A stretch of DNA of 64,000 nt from Lentzea xinjiangensis (lineage in GTDB: Bacteria; Actinomycetota; Actinomycetes; Mycobacteriales; Pseudonocardiaceae): NCBI RefSeq assembly GCF_900110955.1, contig NZ_FOFR01000006.1, positions 186,001 to 250,000 on the forward strand. The letters run 5' to 3'. This document shows positions 24,812 through 34,895 of this stretch, one piece after another (position 1 is the first letter of the stretch; every line of letters begins with the position of its first letter). Made by a program: the position numbers and the translations under genes. The notes beneath the pieces were generated by a model that was given only the letters and a program-made list of their open reading frames with translations, was not told where the DNA came from and made no database searches.

Positions 24812-25745
24812 CGAGGCTGGCCACCGTCACGACCAGCAGCACCACGGCGATGACGACGAGGCTGAGCAGCGTCGGGATCTCCGGGACGCGCTTGTCGACG
24901 TCCTCGTGCGCCCACTGCAGGATCAGCTTCGCCCCGATGAAGGCGAGGATCAGCGCCAGCCCGGTGGACAGGTACACCAGCCGGTCCAGCAGGCCTTGCA
25001 CGAGGAAGAACAACGCGCGCAAGCCGAGCAGCGCGAAGGCGTTGGCGGCGAAGACGACGTAGGGCTGGGCGGTGATGCCGAAGACCGCCGGGATGGAGTC
25101 GAGCGCGAACAGCAGGTCGATGGTGCCGATCGCCACCAGCACCAGGAACAGGGGCGTGACCATCCGCTTGCCGTCCCGGCGGATGAACAGGTCGCCCCCG
25201 GCGTACTCGTCGGTCAGCGGCAGGACCCGGCGCGAGGTCTTGACCACGACGTTGTGCTCGATGTCGGGGTCTTCGTCGCGATGGCGGTAGAGCTGCACCG
25301 CCGTGTAGATCAGCAGCAGGCCGAACAGCAGGAACACGAACGAGAACAGCGACAGCAGGGTGGCGCCCAGCGCGATGAAGATCGCCCGCATGACCAGCGC
25401 CAGCACGATCCCGAAGGTGAGCACCTTGTGCCGGTGCTCGTCCGGCACCGCGAACGTCGTCATGATGATCACGAAGACGAACAGGTTGTCGACCGAGAGG
25501 CTCTTCTCGACCAGGTAGCCCACGAAGTACTCGGTGCCCGGTCCGCTGCCGTAGTGCAGCGTGAACCAGACGCCGAAACCGACGGCGACCGCCACGTAGA
25601 ACACCGACCACGCGGTGGCCTCGCCGAACCCGACGTGGTGCGGGCGCCTGGCCGCCACGACCAGGTCCACCGCGAGCAGCAGCACGACGACGCCGACCGT
25701 CACCGCCCAGGTGAGGACGCTGATGTCGAGCTGGTCGGCGCTCAT
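24708..25745 (-). CDS. TerC/Alx family integral membrane protein
   Basis: A 345-residue protein with about nine membrane helices. TerC-family signatures are EKSLSVDNLFVFVIIMTTF (about residues 65-83) and LFALDSIPAVFGIT (about 215-228); the intramembrane acidic residues are thought to bind metal. Homologues handle Mn2+ or Ca2+ efflux and metalation of exported proteins, or tellurite resistance. The C-terminus is a basic cytosolic tail. It starts at ATG 25745 and converges on the hydrolase at 23906 with a 104-bp overlap. A structured region lies upstream at 25815-25886. Confidence 0.9.
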   Translation of the reverse strand: MSADQLDISVLTWAVTVGVVVLLLAVDLVVAARRPHHVGFGEATAWSVFYVAVAVGFGVWFTLHYGSGPGTEYFVGYLVEKSLSVDNLFVFVIIMTTFAVPDEHRHKVLTFGIVLALVMRAIFIALGATLLSLFSFVFLLFGLLLIYTAVQLYRHRDEDPDIEHNVVVKTSRRVLPLTDEYAGGDLFIRRDGKRMVTPLFLVLVAIGTIDLLFALDSIPAVFGITAQPYVVFAANAFALLGLRALFFLVQGLLDRLVYLSTGLALILAFIGAKLILQWAHEDVDKRVPEIPTLLSLVVIAVVLLVVTVASLVKTKRDPSAKAHPGSLRARRAGAGRDERPADRTR

Positions 25746-25814
25746 GGGCCGGCCGCCCGGACCCGTCGGCGTCGTGGGTTCACATGACCTCCCGGTGCCT
25801 CGGACGTCCGGGTT

Positions 25815-25886
25815 CCCGTTCCCGGGGTGCGGCGAACCTGCCGAGGCCTGTGGCACTCCACTCCGGACACCACGGCCGGGAACGGG
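25815..25886. terminator. Long-armed inverted repeat between the STAS gene and terC
   Basis: Perfect 11-bp arms CCCGTTCCCGG (25815-25825) and CCGGGAACGGG (25876-25886) enclose about 50 bp that can itself pair partly. It starts 16 bp after the STAS stop on the minus strand and lies 70 bp before the terC start, so it may act as terminator of the STAS/kinase unit or as a structured 5' leader of terC. I do not see the conserved loops of the yybP-ykoY manganese riboswitch. Confidence 0.45.
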
Positions 25887-25901
25887 ACGGCGCCCGGTGA
25901 C

Positions 25902-26195
25902 CTACTTGGTGATGCCGTGGACCTTGGCCATGGACGTCAGCCCGGACATCGTGAGGATCGGCGCGAGCAGCGGTGTCGCGATCAGCTCCAGCCGTTCGGC
26001 GTGCGCGAACAGCACGCTCATCCCGGCGCTGTCGATGTAGTGGACCTCGGTGAGGTCGACGACGAGGGAGCCCTCGGCGTCCGAGAGCGCGGCGGCGAAG
26101 GCGGCGGTGTTGCTCAGGTCGATCTCACCCGCCGCCTTGAGGACAGATCTGCCCCGCTGGTCGGTGGTCCTGGTCAGGGTGAGCGGCGTCGTCAT
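25902..26195 (-). CDS. STAS-domain anti-sigma factor antagonist
   Basis: A 97-residue SpoIIAA/RsbV-like protein. The fold is shown by [17 protein letters not shown], the strand VVDLTEVHYID and the phosphorylatable Ser in YIDSAGMSVLFAHA. Dephosphorylated antagonist binds the anti-sigma kinase and frees the sigma factor. Its start overlaps the 3' end of the giant hybrid kinase gene by 71 bp in another frame; that protein carries both a PP2C phosphatase and an RsbW-like kinase domain, so the pair looks like a self-contained partner switch. Confidence 0.9.
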   Translation of the reverse strand: MTTPLTLTRTTDQRGRSVLKAAGEIDLSNTAAFAAALSDAEGSLVVDLTEVHYIDSAGMSVLFAHAERLELIATPLLAPILTMSGLTSMAKVHGITK

Positions 26196-29100
26196 CGGGG
26201 ATCATCACCTGCATCATCACGGTCGTGCCGGTCGGGTCGGGGAAGATGGCGACTTCGTCCATCAGCGTCTGCATGATCTTCCTACCCCGGCCGCGCCGCG
26301 CGTCCGGGTCGGTGATCGGGATCTTCCAGGTGCCCGTGTCGGCCACGGTCGCGAGCAGGCCCGCGTCGCCCACGGTCTCCACCCGCACGCGGACGGCCTG
26401 GCGCTTGGTGTCCCGGTAGGCGTGCTCGACGGCGTTGGCGCACGCCTCGCCGACGGCCAGGAGGACGCTCTGGGCCCGCGGGCCGGAGAGCCCGCACTGG
26501 CGCAGCCAGGTGCGCAGCAGGCGGCGGGCGCCGCCGAGCTGGCCGGGCTCGGCGGGGAAGGTCACGTCCAGCGGCGCCGGGTGCCGGTACAGCAGCAGGG
26601 CGACGTCGTCGTCGTAGCCGCCCGCGGGGGACAGGGCCGACATGATCTGCCCGGCGAGGTCCTCCAGCCCGCTCGCCCGGCCCTGCTGGACGGCGAGCGC
26701 GGCCTTGTCGATGCCCTCGGTCAGCGACGAACGACGGCGTTCGACGAGCCCGTCGGTGTAGGTGAGCAGGGTGGAGCGCGGCGGCAGGGTGCACTGGGCC
26801 TCCGTGCGCAGCACGCCCGGCCGGACCGCGAGCGGGATGGAGCGCCCTTCTTCGAGCAGGTGGGTGGAACCGTCGAGGAGCGCCAGGATCGCGGGTGGGT
26901 GCCCGGCGCTCGAGTACACGAGGTGGCCGGTGGTGGGGTCGAGGACACCGCAGAACACGGTCGTGCACAGGGCGCCCGGCACGCCGGCGGCGAACTGGTC
27001 GAGCGCCATCAGCGCGCGGGCGGGGCCGATCTCCTGCAGCACCAGGGCGCGGCACGCGCTGCGCAGCTGGCCCATCACCGCGGCCGCGGTGAGCCCGCGG
27101 CCGACGCAGTCCCCGACGACGATGCCGATGCGCTGGTCCGGCAACGGGAACGTGTCGTACCAGTCGCCGCCCACCTCGAGCGGTCGTGCCGCCGGTTCGT
27201 AGCGCACGGCGAACCCGCCCGGCAGGTGCGACGGGCCGAGGATCGCGCGTTGCAGCGCCAGCGCCGTCTCCCGCTGCTGGTCGATCTGCCGCGCCCGGGA
27301 CAGGCCCTGCGCGAGGTGACCGGCCAGCAACGACAGCAGCAGGCCGTCCTGCTCGGTGAACTGGTGCCGCGGGTCGATGCCCAGCCGCAGCACCATCGGC
27401 CCGTCGGGGTGCTCGACGGTGACCGCGGCGCCGCCGTCGCCGACGAGGACCGGGGTCAGCGCCGGGTGGTCCCGCAGCGCCACGAGGACCGCGCGCTCGT
27501 CCTCCGGCAGGTCGCCCCAGGCCGGGCCGGCCGTGGCGGTGAAGACCCTCGGCACCTCCTCGCGCCCGAAGACGACGGCCACGACCTGCTCGGCCCGCCA
27601 CAGGTGCGCGAGCTGCGCCAGCGCGCCGGACAGCGCCTCGGTGGTGCTGGTGGCGCGGGACAGCAGCACGCTGAGGTCCGCGAGCGCGGCCTCGCGCCTG
27701 CGGGCGTGGTGGTCGGCGGTGGCGTCGCGGAACGTGCCCACGGTCATGGTCCGGCCGCTGTCCGGGTCGCGGGCGGGGTTCATGAGCGCGCTGACCCACA
27801 GCCGCCGGCCGTCCCGGTGCACCACGGGGACGGTCTTGCTGCTGTTGTCGCGCCCGGTCCGCGTGTCGAACGCGTCGGTGAACTGCCTGCGCTCCTCTGG
27901 ATCGGTCTCCGCGTCGGGCCACCACGGGTGCGGGACGGGGTACGGCAGGCCCTCCGGCCCGTAGCCGAGCATCTCCGTGAAGGCGGAATTGATCTCGACC
28001 ACGGTTCCGTCGTCGTCGCAGACGAAGAACGCCTCCTGCAGGGAGTCGATCAGCGCGTCGCGCCACCGGGCGTGCTGGCCGCGCAGGCGCGCCAGGTCCA
28101 CGTTCGCGCGCACCCGCGCCAGCAGGTCGGCGGCGGCGAACGGCTTGACCAGGTAGTCGTCCGCGCCGGCCCGCAGCCCTTCGCCGGACGCCTCCTGCCC
28201 GGCCCGCGCCGACAGCAGCAGCACCGGCACCGCCATCGTGCGCGGATCCGAGCGCAGGGCCGTGACCAGGGACAGGCCGTCCATGCGCGGCATCATCACG
28301 TCGCTCACGACCAGGTCCGGCGGGTGCGTGCGCGCCGCCTCCAGCGCCGCCTGGCCGTCGGTCACGGCGCGGACCTCGTACCCCGCCCTGAGCAGCAGCC
28401 GGGTGAGGTACTCGCGCATGTCGGCGTTGTCGTCGGCGACCAGGACCGTCGCGGACACCTCCGGTGCCGAGCCGGCGGCCGTGCTGGGCACCAGGTCCTC
28501 GACACCGGGGCCGGGATCCGGCAGCCACCGCAGCGCCTCCTGCACGTACGGGGCGGCGATGTCCGACACCGCGGGGAAGACGGGCTCGTCCGACACCGCG
28601 TCGGCCGGCAGGTGCTTCGTGCCGAACGGCAGCTCGACGGTGAAGGTGGTGCCCCGCCCCTCCTCGCTGTCGGCGCGGATGGTGCCGCCGTGCAGGCCCA
28701 CGAGCTCCTGCACGAGCGCGAGCCCGATGCCGCTGCCCTCCTTCGACCGCGACCAGGTGTTCTCGATGCGGTGGAAGCGTTCGAACAGCCGCGGGATCTC
28801 GTGCCGCGGCACGCCGACACCGGTGTCGCTGACCGTCACCACCGCCTGGCCGCTGCCCGCCCGCACGGAGACGCCGACCGAGCCCTCGACGGTGAACTTG
28901 AGCGCGTTGCTCAGCAGGTTCAGCACGACCTTCTCCCACAGGCCGAGGTCGACGTGCACCGGCTCGGGCAAGGGGGAGCAGTCGATCTCGAAGCGCAGGC
29001 CCGCCTTCTCGACGGCCGAGCGGAAGACGCTGGCGAGCTCCGCGGTGACCGCCGCGAGGTCGACGGGCTGGAAGACCGCCTGCATGCGGCCGGCTTCGAG

Positions 29101-30342
29101 CCGGGAGAAGTCGAGCAGCGTGTTCACGAGCTTGCCCAGCCGCAGGCCGTTGCGGTGGATGACCTCGAGCTCCTGCCCCACTGCGGGGTCCGCCCGGCCG
29201 AGCTGGTCGCGCAGGTCCTGCACCGGGCCCATGATGAGCGTGAGCGGGGTGCGGAACTCGTGGCTGATGTTGGAGAAGAACGCGGTCTTGGCGCGGTCGA
29301 GCTCGGCGAGCTCCTCCGCACGCCGCTGCTGGGCGCGGAAGTCACGGGCTCCCGCGAGGCCGGCGGCGATGTGGCCCGCGACCAGCTCGACGAAACCCCG
29401 GTAGCCGGCGTCGAGCGGGCGGTGCCGGTTCAGGCCCGCCACCAGGAACCCGTGCGGTGCGCCGCCGGGACGCTGCAACGGCACCACCAGGGCGTTGACG
29501 GGAGGGGTGTTCCAGCTCCCGCCGGGCAGGCCGGTGAACCCGTCGAGCCCGGCCACGACGGACTCACCGCGCCGCATCGCCGCCACCGGCCACACCGGGG
29601 AGGCGTCGGACACCGGCAGGGTTACCGGAGCGGCCGGATGACCGGGCTCGATCCCGGCGGCTCCCGCCAGGCGCGCGTGACCGTCGTCGAAGAGGTAGAC
29701 GAGGCTGAACGGCAGGTCGCGCTGGTTGCGTTCGAGCTGCGCGCACGCGAACGCCAGCACGTCCTGCTCCTCGCGCGCGACGCTGGGGTCCGAGCCGAGG
29801 TCGCGCAGCGTCGCCATCCGCCGCTCGCCGATGACCCGCTCGGTCTCCTCGCTGACCACGCACAACATGCCCGCCACGGCGCCGCTGTCGTCGCGCAGCG
29901 GGCTGTAGGAGAACGTGTGGTAGCTCTCCTCGCGGTAGCCGGACCTCTCCAGGAACAGCAGCAGCGCCTCGTCCCAGGTGGCCTCCCCGGTGGTGAGCAC
30001 GCTGTCGACCCTGGGGCCGATGTCCTCCCAGATCTCCGCCCACACCTGCGCGGCCGGTCGCCCGAGGGCCCACGGGTACTTGCGGCCCAGCGTGTTGCGC
30101 CGGTAGGCGTCGTTGCAGAAGAAGGTCAGCTCCGGACCCCAGGCGAGCCACATGGAGAACCTGGACGACAACAGGATGCTCACGGCGGTCTGCAGGCTCT
30201 GCGGCCAGCCGCTCGCCGGTCCGAGCGGCGTGGCCGCCCAGTCCACTGCGGCGAGGTCGCGGCCGACCGCGAGGTCCTGTGCGAACACCTCGGCGAGCGC
30301 CGTACGGTGGTGTCCGGGCCCGTTGTTGTCAGAGCGCGTCAC
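26125..30342 (-). CDS. Multidomain hybrid histidine kinase / receiver / PP2C phosphatase / anti-sigma kinase
   Basis: A 1405-residue cytosolic signalling protein. Domains in order (approximate): PAS-like sensor 25-165; GAF 175-340; HisKA about 350-420 ([14 protein letters not shown]); HATPase 460-590 (N box [12 protein letters not shown] box [12 protein letters not shown]); receiver 640-755 (VADDNADMR, phospho-Asp in [15 protein letters not shown] Lys); PAS 775-895; GAF 910-1040; SpoIIE-type PP2C 1045-1250 ([30 protein letters not shown]); and an RsbW-like HATPase 1265-1390 ([12 protein letters not shown]). It can thus integrate small-molecule or redox cues, phosphorelay and partner switching. 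It starts at GTG 30342 behind GGAAGGA. The STAS gene overlaps its end. Confidence 0.9.
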   Translation of the reverse strand: MTRSDNNGPGHHRTALAEVFAQDLAVGRDLAAVDWAATPLGPASGWPQSLQTAVSILLSSRFSMWLAWGPELTFFCNDAYRRNTLGRKYPWALGRPAAQVWAEIWEDIGPRVDSVLTTGEATWDEALLLFLERSGYREESYHTFSYSPLRDDSGAVAGMLCVVSEETERVIGERRMATLRDLGSDPSVAREEQDVLAFACAQLERNQRDLPFSLVYLFDDGHARLAGAAGIEPGHPAAPVTLPVSDASPVWPVAAMRRGESVVAGLDGFTGLPGGSWNTPPVNALVVPLQRPGGAPHGFLVAGLNRHRPLDAGYRGFVELVAGHIAAGLAGARDFRAQQRRAEELAELDRAKTAFFSNISHEFRTPLTLIMGPVQDLRDQLGRADPAVGQELEVIHRNGLRLGKLVNTLLDFSRLEAGRMQAVFQPVDLAAVTAELASVFRSAVEKAGLRFEIDCSPLPEPVHVDLGLWEKVVLNLLSNALKFTVEGSVGVSVRAGSGQAVVTVSDTGVGVPRHEIPRLFERFHRIENTWSRSKEGSGIGLALVQELVGLHGGTIRADSEEGRGTTFTVELPFGTKHLPADAVSDEPVFPAVSDIAAPYVQEALRWLPDPGPGVEDLVPSTAAGSAPEVSATVLVADDNADMREYLTRLLLRAGYEVRAVTDGQAALEAARTHPPDLVVSDVMMPRMDGLSLVTALRSDPRTMAVPVLLLSARAGQEASGEGLRAGADDYLVKPFAAADLLARVRANVDLARLRGQHARWRDALIDSLQEAFFVCDDDGTVVEINSAFTEMLGYGPEGLPYPVPHPWWPDAETDPEERRQFTDAFDTRTGRDNSSKTVPVVHRDGRRLWVSALMNPARDPDSGRTMTVGTFRDATADHHARRREAALADLSVLLSRATSTTEALSGALAQLAHLWRAEQVVAVVFGREEVPRVFTATAGPAWGDLPEDERAVLVALRDHPALTPVLVGDGGAAVTVEHPDGPMVLRLGIDPRHQFTEQDGLLLSLLAGHLAQGLSRARQIDQQRETALALQRAILGPSHLPGGFAVRYEPAARPLEVGGDWYDTFPLPDQRIGIVVGDCVGRGLTAAAVMGQLRSACRALVLQEIGPARALMALDQFAAGVPGALCTTVFCGVLDPTTGHLVYSSAGHPPAILALLDGSTHLLEEGRSIPLAVRPGVLRTEAQCTLPPRSTLLTYTDGLVERRRSSLTEGIDKAALAVQQGRASGLEDLAGQIMSALSPAGGYDDDVALLLYRHPAPLDVTFPAEPGQLGGARRLLRTWLRQCGLSGPRAQSVLLAVGEACANAVEHAYRDTKRQAVRVRVETVGDAGLLATVADTGTWKIPITDPDARRGRGRKIMQTLMDEVAIFPDPTGTTVMMQVMIPDDDAAHPDQDHRPAGQICPQGGG

Positions 30343-30523
30343 CGACCGTCCTTCCACCACCATCACCGAACGACTTCTCCAGGGTGCAGGCACTCGGCGG
30401 CTGTTGCACGACGAGTTCCGGCAAGTGTGCGAAGTCACCCGCGGCGTCGGCGCGGGCGACGTTCGACCGGCTCCACCGGCACGGTGCAGATGATGCCGTG
30501 CGCGAGTGGGGACCGGCGAGCCG

Positions 30524-31495
30524 TCAGGGGTGCAGCCCCGGCTCCGCCTCCGTGCTGGGGGCGATGGGCGTGGGGCTGAGCGCGGTGTCGTCCTCACCCT
30601 CTTCCAGCAGCGTGGCCGCCGGCCCGACCACGCGGACGTCCGGCGTGCCGACGACGTCGGAGTCCTTGTCGTCGTAGTCGAAACGGGCGAGGACGCTGCG
30701 CATGGCCTCGATGCGCGCCCGCTTCTTGTCGTTGCTCTTGACCACCGTCCACGGCGCGATCTCGGTATCGGTGGCGCGCAGCATGGCGACCTTCGCCTCG
30801 GTGTAGTCGTCCCAGCGGTCGAGCGACTTGATGTCGTTCGGGCTGAGCTTCCACTGCCGCACCGGGTCGATCTGCCGGATGACGAACCGGGTCCGCTGTT
30901 CCTTGCGGGACACGGAGAACCAGAACTTCACCAGCAGCACGCCGTCCTCGACGAGCATCCGCTCGAACACCGGCGCCTGCCGCATGAACCGCTCGTACTC
31001 CTCCTCGGTGCAGTAGCCCATGACGTGCTCGACGCCGGCGCGGTTGTACCAGGAGCGGTCGAACAGGACGATCTCCCCCGCCGTGGGCAGCTCGCGGACG
31101 TAGCGCTGGAAGTACCACTCGCCGCGCTCCCGCTCGCTCGGCTTGTCGAGCGCGACGGTCCTGGCCCCGCGGGGGTCCAGGTTCTCGGTGAAGCGCTTGA
31201 TGGTGCCGCCCTTGCCGGCGGCGTCACGGCCCTCGAAGAGGACCACGAGCCGCTGCCCGGTCTCGCGGACCCAGTACTGGAGCTTCAGCAGCTCGATCTG
31301 CAGCAGCCGCTTCTGCCGTTCGTACTCCGGACGGGACATCCGTTCGGAGAACGGGTAGTTCTCCTGCCAGGTGGTCACTTCCCGGCCGTCGGCGTCGAAC
31401 AGCACCGGCTCGTCGTCGTCGGGGAACTTGGCGGTGTAGCCGTCGACGAGCAGATCGGGGAGGTCGAGCGTCACGTCCGTCACGGAACCGTACAT
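30524..31495 (-). CDS. ppk2: Polyphosphate kinase 2
   Basis: A 323-residue PPK2-family kinase. Walker A is FEGRDAAGKGGTIKRFTENL (about residues 85-104), Walker B and lid are LFDRSWYNRAGVEHVMGY (about 143-160). The length with a short N-terminal extension fits one-domain class I enzymes that use polyphosphate to make NTPs from NDPs. The C-terminus has an acidic tail (EEGEDDTALSPTP). No strong ribosome-binding site precedes ATG 31495; GTG 31483 is an alternative. Divergent from the DUF3253 gene. Confidence 0.9.
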   Translation of the reverse strand: MYGSVTDVTLDLPDLLVDGYTAKFPDDDEPVLFDADGREVTTWQENYPFSERMSRPEYERQKRLLQIELLKLQYWVRETGQRLVVLFEGRDAAGKGGTIKRFTENLDPRGARTVALDKPSERERGEWYFQRYVRELPTAGEIVLFDRSWYNRAGVEHVMGYCTEEEYERFMRQAPVFERMLVEDGVLLVKFWFSVSRKEQRTRFVIRQIDPVRQWKLSPNDIKSLDRWDDYTEAKVAMLRATDTEIAPWTVVKSNDKKRARIEAMRSVLARFDYDDKDSDVVGTPDVRVVGPAATLLEEGEDDTALSPTPIAPSTEAEPGLHP

Positions 31496-31556
31496 ACCCG
31501 GCGTGACCACGCGAAAAACCGGTTCATCCTCGCCGGACCCGGGTAAGTCCGCCCAG

Positions 31557-31817
31557 ATGAGCACAGTCGACCAGCGCCTGGAGAGGGCGATCCTGGAACT
31601 GGCCGGGGCACGTGGCCCGGCCAAGTCCATCTGCCCGTCCGAGGCGGCGCGCGCCGTGGGGGACGACGACTGGCGCGACCTCATGGAACGGACGCGCGCC
31701 GTCGCCCGCCGGTTGGCGGCGCAGGGCCGTGTCGTGGTCACCGGCGGCGGAAAGCCGTTGTCGCCCGACGACGAGTGGCACGGCCCGATCCGGGTCAGTG
31801 CGGCGCCCACGACGTGA
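31557..31817 (+). CDS. DUF3253-type small winged-helix protein
   Basis: An 86-residue protein predicted to be a small winged helix. SICPSEAARAVGDDDWRDLM at about residues 23-42 and RRLAAQGRVVVTGGGKPL at about 50-67 are the family pattern (a short DNA-binding-like fold with a glycine-rich wing). Function not established. It starts at ATG 31557, 61 bp from the divergent ppk2 start. Confidence 0.8.
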   Translation: MSTVDQRLERAILELAGARGPAKSICPSEAARAVGDDDWRDLMERTRAVARRLAAQGRVVVTGGGKPLSPDDEWHGPIRVSAAPTT

Positions 31818-31836
31818 GCGCCGCACTCGGGGGTCA

Positions 31837-32306
31837 GAGCGCGCCTTCGGCGTGGTGCCGACCATGTTCAAGGCCGTGGCGAACTCACCCGCCGCGCTGA
31901 AGAGCATGTGGGCGCAGTTCGGCGCACTGGGCGGCGGCGCGCTCGGCGCCAAGACCGGTGAGATGATCGCGGTGGCCGTCGCCGACCGCAACCGTTGTGA
32001 CTACTGCCTTCCGCGCACACCATGCTCGGCAGGAAGGCGGGGGCCACCGCGGAGGAGATGGCGGGCGCGCAGAGCGGCAGGTCCGACGACCCGCGGACCG
32101 CCGCCGTGCTGGCGCTGGCGACCGCCCTGGTCGAGCACCGCGGCCAGATCTCCGACGCCGACGTCCAGGCCGCGCGCGACGCCGGGCTGAGCCAGGAGGA
32201 GATCGTCGAGACGGTGGCACACGTCGCCCTCAACGTGTTCACCAACTACATCAACGTGGCCCTCGACGTCCCGGTCGACTTCACGCGCGTGACCCCCACC
32301 CGCTGA
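31837..32306 (+). pseudogene. Decayed carboxymuconolactone decarboxylase/AhpD-like gene
   Basis: Two reading frames together encode an AhpD-like protein. The first (from about 31837) reads AFGVVPTMFKAVANSPAAL and ends in the redox motif CDYC. At about 32008-32012 one base appears missing, and the sequence continues in the next frame as HTMLGRKAGATAEEMAG through to the stop at 32306 (IVETVAHVALNVFTNYINVA is typical of the family). The frame break falls exactly in the CxxC-x3-H catalytic motif. The N-terminal about 25 residues usual for the family are also absent, directly after the DUF3253 stop. Either a true pseudogene or a sequencing error at a C/T run; the missing N-terminus favours decay. 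Confidence 0.75.
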
Positions 32307-32573
32307 AGCCCCGGCGGGGCGGGCGGCGAGCCCGGCTCGCTGCCCGCCCGCGGCCGCGGACAGGTCGTCCGGCCCGCCGGGGCGAAGTGGTGCATGCTCG
32401 GCAGGGCGGGACGAGCGGCTCCTGCCGTCGCGAACGCGCTCCGGTGCGGGCCGAGGCCCGGCACGGCATCCTGGGACCGCGCGCACCACCCCGCAACCGG
32501 GCTCTCGTCCGAAAGTACGAGATGGTGAATTCGGGTGCCGCAACCGCGTTCACCTCGCCCTACGGTCACGATC

Positions 32574-33026
32574 ATGACTACTGCAACGGGTAAGACGACG
32601 CCACCGAGCACCGTCATCGCCGCCTTCATCGGGTTCCTCGTGTCGTGCGTGTTCGCGGTGACGTCGGTGGGTGTCCTGGTCGGCTCGCACGACGACCTCG
32701 TCGAAGCGCTGAGGCAGTCGGGGACGGCGATGACCGAGGAGCAGCTCCAGAGCGCGGCCACCTTCGCCCAGGCCATGTTCGCGAGCATCGCGGTTGTGAT
32801 CGCGCTGGTGCAGCTCTGGCTCGCCTTCAAGCTCAGGTCGGGGCGCAACTGGGCCAGGATCCTGCTCACCGTGTTCACGGTGTTCCAGATCGGTTCGCTG
32901 TTCATCGGGGAGGGGTCGGCCACGTGGCCCGCGTACGGCGGCGCGATCGTGGCGGCGCTCGCGGTGGTCGCGAGCTACCTGCCGGCGTCCAACGTGTACT
33001 TCGACACCGTCAAGCGGGCGGGGTAG
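32574..33026 (+). CDS. Small integral membrane protein of unknown function
   Basis: A 150-residue protein with four predicted helices (FIGFLVSCVFAVTSVGVLV; MFASIAVVIALVQLWLAF; ILLTVFTVFQIGSLF; GGAIVAALAVVASYL) and a conserved-looking RSGRNWARILLTV motif common in small actinobacterial membrane proteins. It starts at ATG 32574; TACGGT at 32561-32566 would give a leaderless message. About 270 bp to its left (32307-32573) hold no gene I can support. Confidence 0.7.
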   Translation: MTTATGKTTPPSTVIAAFIGFLVSCVFAVTSVGVLVGSHDDLVEALRQSGTAMTEEQLQSAATFAQAMFASIAVVIALVQLWLAFKLRSGRNWARILLTVFTVFQIGSLFIGEGSATWPAYGGAIVAALAVVASYLPASNVYFDTVKRAG

Positions 33027-33063
33027 CGGGGTCGTTCGTGGACACCGGGACGAGAATGCGGGC

Positions 33064-34251
33064 ATGACCACAGGGGGACCGCCGGCGCGGCGGAGCGTGT
33101 TCGTGGCCGAGGTCGCCGCGCTGGTCGCGGCGACGGCGGTGGACGGGTTCCTGGTCATCGGCGCGGACGAGCCGCAGGGCGCGCTGGGGTCGTTGATCAC
33201 CATGGTCGTGCCGTACGCGGGACAGGCTTCGGCTGTCCTGGCGGTGCTGCGGCGCCGGTTCCCCCGCCGCGTCGAGCTGCTCGGCGGCTCGGCCGTGGCG
33301 CTGTCCCTGATCAGCACGGCGGTGGGCGGGCTGGTGGCGGGAACTCCCCGGCAACCGCCGGTCACGGAGGTGCTGGCGCTGCTGCTGCTGGCCGCCGCGG
33401 GGTGCCGCCGGCTCCCTCCGGCGCGGGCGGCGGTGCTGGCCGTCGCCGCCTGCGCCGCCGGAGTGCTGGCCCCGATCGCGCGCTACGGCCTCGGCTACCC
33501 GGTGGCGCTCTTCTCCGTGGCCGCCGCCCTCGCGTGGGGGGTGGCGGTGGCGCTGGGCCTCATCCTGCGCGACGCCGACGCCCGGCACCGCCGCGAGCTG
33601 GAGCGCATCCGCACCGAGGACCGGCTGCAGCTCGCACGGGACCTGCACGACCTGGTGGCGCACCACGTCACCGGCATCGTGGTGCGCACCCGCGCGGCCC
33701 AGGCGCTCATCGCGAACCCGGCGGCGCCACCGCAGGACCCCCTGGAGGTCTACGACCAGATCGAGCAGGCGGCGGCCGAGGCGCTGACCGCGACGCGCGG
33801 CCTGGTGGGGGTGCTGCGCAGCGACGAACCGCTGCCGTCACCGAGCCTCGTGCTGGGCGACGTGGTGCGGGGCGCCGTGGGGGACGAGGCGTCGGTGCAC
33901 GTGGCCGACGACGTCGAAGCCCTTCCGCTGCCGGCGCAGGTCTCCGTCGCGCTGCACCGCGTGCTGCTGGAAGCGCTGACCAACACCCGCCGGCACGCGC
34001 GCGCCACCGAGGTCCGGGTCGCGATCCGCTCCGAGGACGGAGACCTGGTGCTGGACGTCGACAACGACGGCGTGCCGGCCGGCGCCCCGGCGGAAGGCGG
34101 GCACGGCGTCCTCGGCATGGCGGAGCGGATGGCCGCGCTGGGCGGGGAGCTGACCGCCGGTCCGCACGGGCAGCACCGCTGGCGGGTCACCGCACGGCTG
34201 CCGCTCGGACCGGAGGACGATCCGTTCGACACCGTGCCGAGGGGACTCTGA
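33064..34251 (+). CDS. Sensor histidine kinase, NarL/DesK type
   Basis: A 395-residue membrane sensor. Four to five helices fill residues about 10-150 with short loops and no large periplasmic domain, followed by the HisKA_3 dimerisation helix with phospho-His in ARDLHDLVAHHVTGIVVRTRAA (about 190-211) and an HATPase ending in GHGVLGMAERMAALGGEL. This class typically senses membrane state or cell-envelope agents. Its stop overlaps the response-regulator ATG by one base. Confidence 0.92.
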   Translation: MTTGGPPARRSVFVAEVAALVAATAVDGFLVIGADEPQGALGSLITMVVPYAGQASAVLAVLRRRFPRRVELLGGSAVALSLISTAVGGLVAGTPRQPPVTEVLALLLLAAAGCRRLPPARAAVLAVAACAAGVLAPIARYGLGYPVALFSVAAALAWGVAVALGLILRDADARHRRELERIRTEDRLQLARDLHDLVAHHVTGIVVRTRAAQALIANPAAPPQDPLEVYDQIEQAAAEALTATRGLVGVLRSDEPLPSPSLVLGDVVRGAVGDEASVHVADDVEALPLPAQVSVALHRVLLEALTNTRRHARATEVRVAIRSEDGDLVLDVDNDGVPAGAPAEGGHGVLGMAERMAALGGELTAGPHGQHRWRVTARLPLGPEDDPFDTVPRGL

Positions 34252-34895
34252 TGACGATCCGAGTGCTGATCGCCGACGACCAGACGCTGGTCCGCACCGG
34301 CTTCCGGCTGATCCTCGACGCCGAGCCCGGCATCAAGGTGATCAGCGAGGCCGCCGACGGGGAAGCGGCCGTGCGCATGGCGCGCCAGCTTCGCCCCGAC
34401 GTGACGCTGATGGACATCCGCATGCCGAAGCTGGACGGCCTGCGGGCGACCGAGCTGCTGGCCGGCCCCGGCGTCGAGGACCCGTTGCGAGTGCTGGTCG
34501 TGACGACCTACGACGTCGACGAGAACGTCTACGCCGCACTGCTCGCCGGCGCCTGCGGCTTCCTGCTCAAGGACGCCCGCCCGCGCCTGCTGGTCGAGGC
34601 GGTGCACGCCGCGGTCAGGGGAGAGGCGCTGGTCTCGCCCGCGGTGACGGTGCGGCTGCTCGCGCACTTCACCGGCGGGAACGGACGCGACCACCGCGAG
34701 TCACCGCTGACCGGCCGGGAGCTCGACGTCGTGCTGGCGGTCGCGCGCGGCTGGACCAACGCCGAGATCGCCGACCGGCTGCGGGTCTCGTTGTCGACGG
34801 TGAAGTCGCACCTGGCCCACGTCCAGGAGAAGATCGGCGCCCGCAACCGCACCGAGACCGCGATCTGGGCGTGGCGCAACGGACTGCTCAGGTGA
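34251..34895 (+). CDS. NarL/LuxR-family response regulator
   Basis: A 214-residue partner of the upstream kinase. The receiver has the acidic pair (IADDQTLVR), phospho-Asp in VTLMDIRMPKLDG, Thr and Lys (TTYDV, LKD). The C-terminal LuxR helix-turn-helix is LTGRELDVVLAVARGWTNAEIADRLRVSLSTVKSHL. Targets unknown. The 3' end overlaps the convergent RDD gene by 8 bp. Confidence 0.93.
   Translation: MTIRVLIADDQTLVRTGFRLILDAEPGIKVISEAADGEAAVRMARQLRPDVTLMDIRMPKLDGLRATELLAGPGVEDPLRVLVVTTYDVDENVYAALLAGACGFLLKDARPRLLVEAVHAAVRGEALVSPAVTVRLLAHFTGGNGRDHRESPLTGRELDVVLAVARGWTNAEIADRLRVSLSTVKSHLAHVQEKIGARNRTETAIWAWRNGLLR

Noticed and set aside
25746..25901. yybP-ykoY manganese riboswitch in front of terC.
   Set aside because: The conserved L1 and L3 loop sequences are not visible; only a simple inverted repeat is supported.
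32307..32573. A gene between the AhpD-like remnant and the small membrane protein.
   Set aside because: Only short Arg/Gly-rich frames, no ribosome-binding site or motif.
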